Below the pieces are notes generated by a model. That model was not told the DNA's origin, searched no databases, and saw only the letters and a list, made by a program, of their open reading frames with translations. Both the position numbers and the translations under genes were made by a program. This document shows, in pieces, positions 56,605 to 64,000 of a DNA stretch of 64,000 nucleotides; the first letter of the stretch is position 1; each line of letters begins with the position of its first letter. Source of the DNA: Halobacteriovoraceae bacterium (GTDB taxonomy: Bacteria > Bdellovibrionota > Bacteriovoracia > Bacteriovoracales > Bacteriovoracaceae); NCBI GenBank assembly GCA_002707495.1, contig PAMZ01000018.1:124001-188000 (forward strand), read 5' to 3'.

Positions 56605-58059
56605 AGCACCTACCGAGAGAAGCCTTTGCAGTGAGGTTTTCGCTAGGGTGTAAAGTTCCCCTTGATATGTTCGGATTTCAAATTCTCCCGACTCAACCTT
56701 TATTCTGAATTGTCCTCGATGATAGTCATCAGAAACTATTTCATCGCCACTTTTGTAACACCAAGGTGCCAATACTAGGCTAGTCTTTTCTTGGTAGCTG
56801 AAATCGTCTTCACCCAAATACCTTTCAGCACCATAATAGCTGAATATCTCAAGACTTAAGGGATCGTTATAACCCTTATAGATTATTCCATGATGGGGCC
56901 ATTGCCGCTCACCAGCCCTAACTTGAGGAGAAATAAAAGCATTTCTATGAATCTTCAGTGCCAATTCACTAAACTTAAACATACCTCGTAAATTTTTTGA
57001 TTCTAGGTCTACAAGCTCATAGGTTTCATACTTCTTACTCCAGTGAAAAGGTACTTCAAAGCTTCTGCCGAGTAACTCCCGCATTTTCTCAGCCATATGA
57101 GTAACGAATAAAAAGGGACCAAACTCACTTTTATAAACAGGAATTGAAAATACTGAACCTTTAAAGTCCTCAATGAATTGATGATAGCCCCCCCAATTAC
57201 TAATTAAACAAGGAATACCTTGAGACAAACACTCCAAAACGGTGAAACCAAAGTCCTCATCAGAGTGCAGGCTTGGAGAAATCATTAAGGGAGAAACTGA
57301 AATCACCTCCTCGTAGAGCTCTTCTTTGCTAAAGCAAAATTCTCTAAATTCAATTAGATCAGCTACACCCATATCGATTGAAATTTGATAAAGTTGTTCA
57401 AGGTAGGGGCCACTAGGGATGGCCATATTTGGGCTACCATAATTGTCCTGCATTCCCCACAGATAAAGCTTAGCATTAGCCATTCGCATTTCTTTTGCCA
57501 CAAGTGATATTGCCCAAAAAAGTGTATGAATATTTTTTTGATTGGTGTAGCGGCCTATATAACAGAAATTTTTGACTTCCCTAGGACGAATTTCGGATCT
57601 AGGCTGCAAGGGGCTTTGACAGGGAATATATCTTGCCTCCAAGTTCGTTAGGTTTTGAATTAAGTCAACATCTCTCATATTCTGTGCAACCAGAACATCA
57701 TCAGACCTTAAAATTTTATCTAGACCGAGGGTTTTATAATTGAAAAATCCTATCGAGGGAGACTCTTCAGTATAAGCTACGCAAATTGCATTTGAATTAA
57801 CAGTAGAGCGAACAGACTGCAGATACATAGTCTCTTTAACCGACAACCTAAGAAAAACGATATGAGTCTTATCAATTGAACGGAGAAGATCTTCTTTTAT
57901 AAATGGATAAGTAATCTGATCTAAAAATTCTACCTCTGCGAAGCTCTCATAAGTTTTCCAATAGTTTTTAAAGCTATCCAGCAAATGATCGATACTAGTC
58001 CAGCGGCCTTCATCTTCATGTTCTGCGACAACCAGTATTTTGTATTTTTTTTCGCTCAT
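56578..58059 (-). CDS. GT4-type glycosyltransferase with C-terminal extension
   Basis: ATG at 58059 is preferred to a TTG three codons earlier; 493 aa. The GT-B pattern appears as FCYIGRYTNQKNIHTLF, AKLYLWGMQDNYG, and the DFGFTVLECLSQGIPCLISNWGG catalytic-type block. About 130 residues after the GT domain (from YELVDLESK on) form an added domain with no known match. It resembles the island GT4 at 40.3 kb in the YIGR-x-T-x2-KNI and SNWGG motifs. The acceptor is unknown. Confidence 0.82.
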   Translation of the reverse strand: MSEKKYKILVVAEHEDEGRWTSIDHLLDSFKNYWKTYESFAEVEFLDQITYPFIKEDLLRSIDKTHIVFLRLSVKETMYLQSVRSTVNSNAICVAYTEESPSIGFFNYKTLGLDKILRSDDVLVAQNMRDVDLIQNLTNLEARYIPCQSPLQPRSEIRPREVKNFCYIGRYTNQKNIHTLFWAISLVAKEMRMANAKLYLWGMQDNYGSPNMAIPSGPYLEQLYQISIDMGVADLIEFREFCFSKEELYEEVISVSPLMISPSLHSDEDFGFTVLECLSQGIPCLISNWGGYHQFIEDFKGSVFSIPVYKSEFGPFLFVTHMAEKMRELLGRSFEVPFHWSKKYETYELVDLESKNLRGMFKFSELALKIHRNAFISPQVRAGERQWPHHGIIYKGYNDPLSLEIFSYYGAERYLGEDDFSYQEKTSLVLAPWCYKSGDEIVSDDYHRGQFRIKVESGEFEIRTYQGELYTLAKTSLQRLLSVGALGLLDTSN

Positions 58060-58135
58060 CACGCACAAGTTTAACTAGATTAAAAGAAGGTGTGAAGCAA
58101 TTGATTCCAGAATGTTTTTGCTATAGTTTGTTTAT

Positions 58136-59905
58136 ATGAAATACTTAGTTCTCATTTTAATATTGCAAGCTTGTGCCTTGGAAGGCAGCAAGGATCAAAC
58201 TCATTCCATCCTTTACTATACACACAAAAGAATATTCACAGGGGAAACAGGAAAGTTCCATACGGCTCTAGGGGTTAAAGGAGAAAGAATCTTCTTTATC
58301 GGCGACAAAAGAGATATTCCAAAGGGTGCTAAAATAAAAAAGCTTAAAGGTGAACTTCTTTTACCGTCATTTGTAGACTCTCATATTCATATCATTGACT
58401 TAGCCCGAAGGGGCAAATCAAAATGCTTACTTTCTGACAATATTACGAGCAAGAAAGTTTTAAGAATTGAAATCAAGACTTGCCTGGCTAAGAATTCATA
58501 CTTAAACACGCTTGTCATTGACAACTGGAGACCTGCCAAATTTCCACTCCACGAAACTCATAGAGAGTTTCTAGATTCTCTTACGACAAAAAAAAATATC
58601 ATCATGCGAAGTTCAGACGGCTTTCACTTTGCTGCTAACACGCCTGTTCTTGAAGTTGTCTTGAATAAAAATATTAAAAAGGATGAACTACAGCGTTCGT
58701 TTGAAAGTAGAAATAATAAATTAACAGGGTACTTTAATGATCATGGGTTGCAATACTTAACAACTTTCTATTCTGAACTTTTTCCCAAGCCTTCTACCGA
58801 GGACTTATATGAAATAATTGGCAAACTTAATTCTTTTGGAATTACTAGCATTTTGGAAGCGTATGTCGATTTTTCTCAAGTAGACCTTTTCAAAAAACTA
58901 GCCAAGAGATCCAAAAATAAAATCGATATAAATCTCGCAATCCATCCATATATTAGTAAAAAAAATGAAATCCCTTCTATGCTTGAAAAGCTAGTACGCC
59001 TGAGAAGTGAATTAAAGAAGCTCAGTGGTATAGATTTTAATACTATTAAACTTATCCTTGATGGTGGCTTAGAAGGGAATCCATACCAGAAGCCCCCCCG
59101 CCTACCTTCAGCATCTGTACTAAAGCCTTACAAACCCGCTTCAATCAATGTGGAAGCGGGACAGGAGATAATTAGCTATAAGCATACCAATCAACATAGC
59201 CATTCGAGAGGTATTCCCTATTGGAAACAATCCACCCTAAATGAATTTGTGAAGGTTTTGGACGAAGCAAGATTTATAACCCATACACATACTATTGGCG
59301 ATGGCTCACTGAGACAAATTAGAAAGGCAATTGAGTTCTCTAAAAACCAGGTTAAAGGGCATACAATCGCTCACATGCAATACTCTAATATAAAAGATGT
59401 AGAGCGACTTGGAGCTATGGGCACGTCAGCAGTGTTTACCCCTTTATGGTTGAATCGAGACTTGGCATATGACAAGAAAGTGATCCCATTTATCAAAAAA
59501 GTCGACAGCTTAAATAGAATTTACTCAGATAAGAATTTAAATGAAAAATTCTACCCAATTAGTGACTTTCGGAAAAATGGTGGGACAGTACTGATCGGAT
59601 CTGACTCGCCATTTGACTACCCAACCCCTGATCCGTTTCTAAATATTTCCAGTGCTCTCAAATCAAGTCAGGGCGATAAACCAGCTTTTGATATACATCA
59701 AATTATTAAAGCAATAACCAGCAAAGTTCCATCTTTATCAGGTCAAAAGAATCGCAGCCTTGAAGTTGGGGCAACTGCAGATTTTATTGTTTTAAACCAG
59801 GATTTGTTCAGATTGAGTGAAAAAAACCTGTTTAAAGAGATTGAAAAAACAAAAGTTCTAAAGACATTCTTTCATGGGGAAGAAGTTTATTCTTTAGTAG
59901 ACTAG
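58136..59905 (+). CDS. YtcJ-type amidohydrolase, lipoprotein
   Basis: 589 aa. Signal with lipobox LILQAC (Cys13), so it is probably attached to a membrane outside the cytoplasm. The metal-dependent hydrolase features are LPSFVDSHIHI (HxH), DGFHFAANTPVL, HTHTIGDG, GHTIAHMQY and GSDSPFDYPTPDPFLNI (distal Asp). This is the amidohydrolase-3 family; substrates are often N-acyl or cyclic amides. TATAGT lies 8 bases before the ATG and no ribosome binding site is seen. Confidence 0.85.
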   Translation: MKYLVLILILQACALEGSKDQTHSILYYTHKRIFTGETGKFHTALGVKGERIFFIGDKRDIPKGAKIKKLKGELLLPSFVDSHIHIIDLARRGKSKCLLSDNITSKKVLRIEIKTCLAKNSYLNTLVIDNWRPAKFPLHETHREFLDSLTTKKNIIMRSSDGFHFAANTPVLEVVLNKNIKKDELQRSFESRNNKLTGYFNDHGLQYLTTFYSELFPKPSTEDLYEIIGKLNSFGITSILEAYVDFSQVDLFKKLAKRSKNKIDINLAIHPYISKKNEIPSMLEKLVRLRSELKKLSGIDFNTIKLILDGGLEGNPYQKPPRLPSASVLKPYKPASINVEAGQEIISYKHTNQHSHSRGIPYWKQSTLNEFVKVLDEARFITHTHTIGDGSLRQIRKAIEFSKNQVKGHTIAHMQYSNIKDVERLGAMGTSAVFTPLWLNRDLAYDKKVIPFIKKVDSLNRIYSDKNLNEKFYPISDFRKNGGTVLIGSDSPFDYPTPDPFLNISSALKSSQGDKPAFDIHQIIKAITSKVPSLSGQKNRSLEVGATADFIVLNQDLFRLSEKNLFKEIEKTKVLKTFFHGEEVYSLVD

Positions 59906-59938
59906 CCCCGGTAATCTGATCGTGGTAAAATTCAAGCT

Positions 59939-60505
59939 ATGTTTAAAATTTTGTTCATTTTACTTCTATCTCCTCAGCTTTTAGCAGCTCCTTTAGAAGC
60001 TAAATACGATTATAGAATTGATGGACAATCCTACAAGTATTCCATTTTTTTAAGTGACAACCTTTTAGTGGTTAAGTCAGGCTCAAAAGTTACCCACCTA
60101 CATAAGACTTGCCCAGGACTTAAGAGAATATGCCGATACGAACTTAAAACTAAATCGAAAAAGATTCTTGCAGATAACAAAGTGAATCCATTTGAAAAAC
60201 AACCGTTTATTGATGGTATGAAACGAGATGGAAAGAAAGTTTCTTTTAAAAGCAAACACAATTATCTGTTAACGAAGAAACAAAAAAAGCTACTTTCTTC
60301 CTTTTATGATTATTTTGCCTTACCTACGAATCAAGACAAATTCTATAGCACTGTGATAACAGACGACTACCAAGACATTCTTCTAGACGTTAAAGTGGTT
60401 TCTATTGATACGATAAAAAAGGTCAATAGAAATATCGAAGATGAAGAGTTATTCACTACGTTTGTCTGTGTTAGTAAAGTTACCTGTAAAAAGTTAGCGC
60501 TTTAG
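59939..60505 (+). CDS. Exported protein of unknown function (188 aa)
   Basis: Clear signal peptide MFKILFILLLSPQLLAAPLEA. The mature part resembles periplasmic proteins of the DUF3108 kind only loosely (YDYRIDGQSYKYSIFLSD...), with paired Cys (CPGLKRIC and CVSKVTC) that could form disulfides. TAAAAT with TGG lies 7 bases before the ATG. It overlaps the convergent deoxyhypusine-synthase-like gene by 12 bases. Confidence 0.65.
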   Translation: MFKILFILLLSPQLLAAPLEAKYDYRIDGQSYKYSIFLSDNLLVVKSGSKVTHLHKTCPGLKRICRYELKTKSKKILADNKVNPFEKQPFIDGMKRDGKKVSFKSKHNYLLTKKQKKLLSSFYDYFALPTNQDKFYSTVITDDYQDILLDVKVVSIDTIKKVNRNIEDEELFTTFVCVSKVTCKKLAL

Positions 60506-61465
60506 TCCCACTTCACCCACATAAGAAAATAAAAGAGGAGCTACAATCGTTGCATCTGATTCGATCATGTAGCATTTACTGTCACCATCTAGTTTGCCCC
60601 ACGTGATTTTTTCATTTGGTGGGGCCCCACTATAACTTCCAAAACTAGTTATGCTTTCAGAGACCTGGCAAAAATATGACCATTTAGGAGCTTCTTTCAA
60701 CTTCATTACCGTCAACAAAGGAACAACACAGATACTAAAATCTCCCGCAATCCCCCCACCCAATTGAACAAAGCCCATTGGGCTTGACATTGAGTGACTC
60801 AAATAAAAGAGAGCCAGATCCTTCATATATTCAAGGCCTGACTTAATATTAGCTAAATTCAGACTTGAATTACCTCTCATATGTATTGCGACACAGTAAT
60901 TCGCAAACGTAGAGTCTTCCCATCCGGGCACAAAAATAGGAGTACCTTGCAGGTAGCAATTATAAACCCAGCTTTCTTCTTCTAGTCTATTCTTGTCTAT
61001 TTTATTTTCTTTAATAAGTCTCTCAATTGTCCGCCATAAAATAACGTGAGGGAGTTCAGGTCCATCAAGAGCCATTACCTCTTCTACGAAATAACTTGCT
61101 AAATCGTGGAAATCAGAGCCATCCAAAAGAGTGTCAGTTACTCTTAACTTATCATTTTTATACCAGCTCAACTCTTCTTCTTTCTTTATTTCTCTCCAAT
61201 TTTCGAGCACTTCATTTTTGGAGAAGATTCGAAATATATCCTCCTCAAGATTTGCCGCTGTACTGGAGATTGAATTAATATGTCCTGATTTGATGAGGGG
61301 CACTAATGTCTTTCCTATTCCCGCGGTAGAAAGAGCACCAGCAATAGTAACCATTATTTTTCCACCACAAGAAAAATGATCGACTAGCCCATCTGCGGCA
61401 TCTTTTAACTCTCTGGAGTTAAAGGCATTGTATTCTTGAAATAATTTTTCGATCTTCCCCAACAA
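60494..61465 (-). CDS. Deoxyhypusine-synthase-family protein (polyamine metabolism)
   Basis: 323 aa. Family blocks seen: FSCGGKIMVTIAGALSTAGIG, SSTAANLEED, and SSPMGFVQLGGGIAGDFSICVVP near residue 235-257, then TSFGSYSGAPPNEKITWGKL. In eukaryotic deoxyhypusine synthase the GGG segment is followed by the catalytic Lys; here it is GGGIAGDF without Lys, a form I recall from a bacterial clade. Bacterial members are linked to homospermidine-type polyamine chemistry, not to eIF5A. The start is one of two TTG codons beside GGAGG (61465 or 61462). Confidence 0.82.
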   Translation of the reverse strand: MLGKIEKLFQEYNAFNSRELKDAADGLVDHFSCGGKIMVTIAGALSTAGIGKTLVPLIKSGHINSISSTAANLEEDIFRIFSKNEVLENWREIKKEEELSWYKNDKLRVTDTLLDGSDFHDLASYFVEEVMALDGPELPHVILWRTIERLIKENKIDKNRLEEESWVYNCYLQGTPIFVPGWEDSTFANYCVAIHMRGNSSLNLANIKSGLEYMKDLALFYLSHSMSSPMGFVQLGGGIAGDFSICVVPLLTVMKLKEAPKWSYFCQVSESITSFGSYSGAPPNEKITWGKLDGDSKCYMIESDATIVAPLLFSYVGEVGLKR

Positions 61466-61573
61466 TCCTCCAACTATCCAAAATTGTATGAAATTCGCCT
61501 AAAAAAAAAGCAAATAATTGATTTGATTAATGTTATCATAAAACACAAATAAAAATATTACCAAGGCTTAGTA

Positions 61574-62674
61574 ATGATGACAAAAACACTTACCCTACTC
61601 ACAATTGCCACACTACTTTTTTGCGCTTCCTGCTCAAAGAAAAAAAACCAAGCTGAATATACTATTAAGTGGGAGATTGCTCATCAACCTCTAGAATACT
61701 TCCAAGAAACAGCTCAAAAGTTTAAAGAGCTCGTTGAAAAGCGCACGGAGGGTAAAGTTAAAGTTCTTGTAAGCACTCAAAAAAGTTTTCCAAAAATCGA
61801 GGTAATTGATGGTGCCAAATATAAATTCAATAATGCTGGCTCTCTAGATAGGGTCTTAGTCGGAGAATTGGACATGAGCCAAATTTATACCGAAAGGCTC
61901 TCTTATCAAATCTCTTCTGAATTTGCGGTTTTATCGGTGCCGTACCTTCTTAAAAACCACGAACATATCGATAGGGTTGTCGAAGGGAAAATTGGCGGAG
62001 AATTATTGGCCAGTGTGGAGGCTAAAGGACTGAAAGGTCTGGCATTTACCTATAGTGGAGGTGAGCAGGCAATAGTTAGTGTTAACAGACCCGTTAAGGC
62101 TATCAATGACTTTAAAGACATACGATACAGAGGGTTTTCAGACTGGGATTGTCTAATGGCAAAGATAAATGAGGCATCATGTCAGATAGGAAGCCGTCTG
62201 ATAGATGATCGAAGATTAACTTTGGAGCAACAAATTTCTGCCGACATGGTGGATGCTGGAGATGCTACCGTCAGGGATGCTGTCGAAGCTTTTTACAATT
62301 CTCACCAGAGAAAGGCTAAGTATTTGACTTTGACCGGCCATAAATTTCTAATGACCGCCCTTGTCTTTAATAAAGAAAAATTTAATTCTTTTCCCAAGGA
62401 TATCCAGCAGATCATCCTAACTTCTGCTAGAGAAGTAGCAAGATTTGAGCGAAAATCCATAATCGATGATGAGAGAAAGTTTAAAAGAAAAATTGAGAGA
62501 GATAACAAGTTCCAAGTAATCGAAATGACCTACCAAGAACGATCGAAGCTAAAAGACTCTTTAATCGAGGTTGAGAAAAAAGTTTTATCTCAGATCAAAG
62601 ACTCCAAGAGAGCTGCATACCTCGTGGACGCAATTAAGAATCTTGCGAAAGAAGAGGATATCGCTACGAATTAA
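61574..62674 (+). CDS. DctP-type TRAP transporter substrate-binding lipoprotein
   Basis: 366 aa. Lipoprotein signal (LLFCASC, Cys20). The start of the mature protein, TIKWEIAHQPLEYFQETAQKFKELVEKRTEGKVKV, is the DctP pattern, and AVNRPVKAINDFKDIRYRG-like text (VSVNRPVKAINDFKDIRYRG) covers the carboxylate-binding Arg. It binds a small acid for TRAP uptake, but no DctQ/DctM membrane subunits are in the window. Its end overlaps agmatinase by 11 bases on the other strand. Confidence 0.8.
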   Translation: MMTKTLTLLTIATLLFCASCSKKKNQAEYTIKWEIAHQPLEYFQETAQKFKELVEKRTEGKVKVLVSTQKSFPKIEVIDGAKYKFNNAGSLDRVLVGELDMSQIYTERLSYQISSEFAVLSVPYLLKNHEHIDRVVEGKIGGELLASVEAKGLKGLAFTYSGGEQAIVSVNRPVKAINDFKDIRYRGFSDWDCLMAKINEASCQIGSRLIDDRRLTLEQQISADMVDAGDATVRDAVEAFYNSHQRKAKYLTLTGHKFLMTALVFNKEKFNSFPKDIQQIILTSAREVARFERKSIIDDERKFKRKIERDNKFQVIEMTYQERSKLKDSLIEVEKKVLSQIKDSKRAAYLVDAIKNLAKEEDIATN

Positions 62675-63533
62675 GTTTTTTACCCTCAAGGTTTGTACCA
62701 ATCAAGAGTGTAAGATCTCTTAGAATAAAACTGGCCAATGAGACGCTAACTTCTGAAGTATCCAAACTAGGTGCTAACTCCACAAGGTCAGCTCCTACAA
62801 TGTTCTTTTCGATTAATATTTCCACAATAGACTTGAAGTCATTGTAGCTTGCTCCTCCAGGGCAAGGTGCTCCCGTACCAGGAAGACACGAGGGATCAAA
62901 AAAGTCACAGTCAACTGTTAAGTAGACAGGCCTGTCGCCTGGAATTGTTCTCAGCTTTTCCAATAGCTCCTCTAAGGTTTCAGACAAAGAGCCTAAATGA
63001 TTCATCTTCTGGTGCTCTGAAGGCTTAACTTGCCGAACACCGTACTGAATAAGTTCATGTTTTTCGCCGAACATATTAAGTATGTTTTGCATAATAGACC
63101 CATGGGAGTTTGTATCTCCGAGAAAATCTGCAATCATATCTGCATGAGCGTCTAGTTGAATAACAACTAGATCTTCATAGCTTTTCAAGTACTTCTCAAC
63201 AGAATATCTAATCACGGAGTGGTCACCTCCAATAGTTATCAAAGACTGTTTGTTCAAGTCTAATTTGTCTATTTGAGTACCTGCTGAGTTTACGATTTCT
63301 ATATGGCTTTTAAAAAAGCCTTTCTCTAACTCTAAACTAAATAAATTAAAATCGCTTACAGACCTTAGCCTCAGGTGATCATATGGACTTATCTTTTCAG
63401 AATACTGGGAAATGGCTTGGGGGGCACCGCTAGCTCCCTTTCCTATAGAAGTCGCACCATCGAATGGTAAACTCAAGAAATAAACTCCCGACTCTTGAGG
63501 CCACTTAACAATTTTTGAATTGAAATACTTCAC
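62664..63533 (-). CDS. speB: Agmatinase/ureohydrolase
   Basis: 289 aa, GTG start. The dimanganese site of the arginase/agmatinase family is complete: ITIGGDHSVI, VIQLDAHADM, TVDCDFFDPSCLPGTG and ADLVELAPSLD. Agmatinase splits agmatine into putrescine and urea. It is on the same strand as the deoxyhypusine-synthase-like gene, with only the DctP-like gene (opposite strand) between, which supports a putrescine-based pathway. Guanidinobutyrase or arginase activity cannot be excluded from sequence alone. Confidence 0.88.
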   Translation of the reverse strand: MKYFNSKIVKWPQESGVYFLSLPFDGATSIGKGASGAPQAISQYSEKISPYDHLRLRSVSDFNLFSLELEKGFFKSHIEIVNSAGTQIDKLDLNKQSLITIGGDHSVIRYSVEKYLKSYEDLVVIQLDAHADMIADFLGDTNSHGSIMQNILNMFGEKHELIQYGVRQVKPSEHQKMNHLGSLSETLEELLEKLRTIPGDRPVYLTVDCDFFDPSCLPGTGAPCPGGASYNDFKSIVEILIEKNIVGADLVELAPSLDTSEVSVSLASFILRDLTLLIGTNLEGKKLNS

Positions 63534-63582
63534 ACTTAGTAGTTTAGCATCAATAAAGATAGTCTGATAAGATATTAGAAAT

Positions 63583-64000
63583 ATGAAACCAAAACAATTT
63601 TATAATTTATTCCGTCAAAGCTGGAAGTCAAAACTATTTAGACTCACTTCTTACCTTTGCTTATCAATAATATGCTTGAGTTTATCTGTCTCGATCTATT
63701 CCATATATGTAAAATCAAAAAAATCTTTAATTTACCATGATGAGGTTATTTATAACAGAGAGTCCTCGAAGATCAAAAAGCGTAGAGAGAAGATCAATGC
63801 TGCGATGGGATGGGGATTTAATTTCTCACAAAGCTGGATTCAAGAAGCGACTAAAGCTGGAGATGTTATCTTTAGAGCTAAAATTACCATTGACGAATTT
63901 GGTAGAAGAATAGTGCCAAACAATACATTGAATCTGAATCAGAGAAAAAAACATCTCATCATTACCGGTGGCTCTTATGTTCTATCTCAAAATGTTGATG
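63583..64000 (+). CDS. Exported SGNH-like protein, N-terminal fragment
   Basis: 139 codons are visible before the window ends. A membrane anchor (about residues 22-43, LTSYLCLSIICLSLSVSIYSIYV region) is followed by a polar stretch and KKHLIITGGSYVLSQNVD, which matches the GxSxxxG start of SGNH/GDSL-type hydrolases with GGSYVLS in that place. If so it would be a membrane-anchored esterase or acyl-handling enzyme. The fragment is too short to be sure. Confidence 0.55.
   Translation, partial: MKPKQFYNLFRQSWKSKLFRLTSYLCLSIICLSLSVSIYSIYVKSKKSLIYHDEVIYNRESSKIKKRREKINAAMGWGFNFSQSWIQEATKAGDVIFRAKITIDEFGRRIVPNNTLNLNQRKKHLIITGGSYVLSQNVD

Overview
This is an AT-rich chromosomal window whose first 32.5 kb, read on the minus strand, is the bacterial rpo/str/S10/spc/alpha super-cluster. 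Several things fit a Bdellovibrionota genome, most likely a Bacteriovorax/Halobacteriovorax-like predator: the low GC, the gene order (tRNA-Thr, tuf, tRNA-Trp, [insert], secE, nusG, rplKAJL, rpoBC, rpsLG, fusA, rpsJ to rplQ), the many small exported proteins, the amidohydrolase lipoprotein and the deoxyhypusine-synthase-like/agmatinase pair. That assignment is an inference from style, not a database match.

Layout. 1-3.4 kb: start of an acyl-CoA carboxylase beta gene, two small exported proteins, a sigma-54 activator and a membrane-anchored thioredoxin. 3.5-17.3 kb: alpha, spc and S10 operons without rpsD. 17.6-20.6 kb: fusA and, behind a terminator, rpsL-rpsG. 20.7-32.5 kb: rpoC, rpoB, rplL, rplJ, rplA, rplK, nusG, secE. 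RNA signals here include two near-identical hairpins resembling the 23S rRNA L1 site (before rplK and before rplA), an L10-leader candidate and hairpins before rpoB.

32.6-53.8 kb is an accessory island between secE and tRNA-Trp, genes that are neighbours in many bacteria. It is compact, uses both strands and carries peptide-tailoring genes. The centre is a likely thiazole/oxazole-modified peptide (TOMM) locus: a 117-aa precursor ending in a Cys/Ser/Thr-rich tail, a YcaO enzyme, a glycosyltransferase, and a convergent operon with a SagB-type dehydrogenase, an unknown protein and a fatty-acid-hydroxylase-like membrane enzyme. Around it are two HTTM membrane proteins, a radical SAM/SPASM enzyme, a methyltransferase, a DUF294-type nucleotidyltransferase, a PqqD-like protein, a CotH/VTC/DUF4956/CYTH module, two alkaline-phosphatase-superfamily proteins, a 2OG-Fe(II) oxygenase and a frameshifted Tat-signal SDR. 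No canonical E1-like cyclodehydratase partner, exporter or integrase was seen.

At the right edge of the island, 34 bp including the tRNA-Trp 3' end is duplicated, with an unusually GC-rich patch between the copies. 54.2-55.7 kb holds tRNA-Trp, tuf and tRNA-Thr. 55.9-64 kb holds a methyltransferase, a second GT4 glycosyltransferase resembling the island one, a YtcJ-type amidohydrolase lipoprotein, a small exported protein, a deoxyhypusine-synthase-family protein and agmatinase (polyamine metabolism) flanking a DctP-type binding lipoprotein, and the start of an exported SGNH-like protein.
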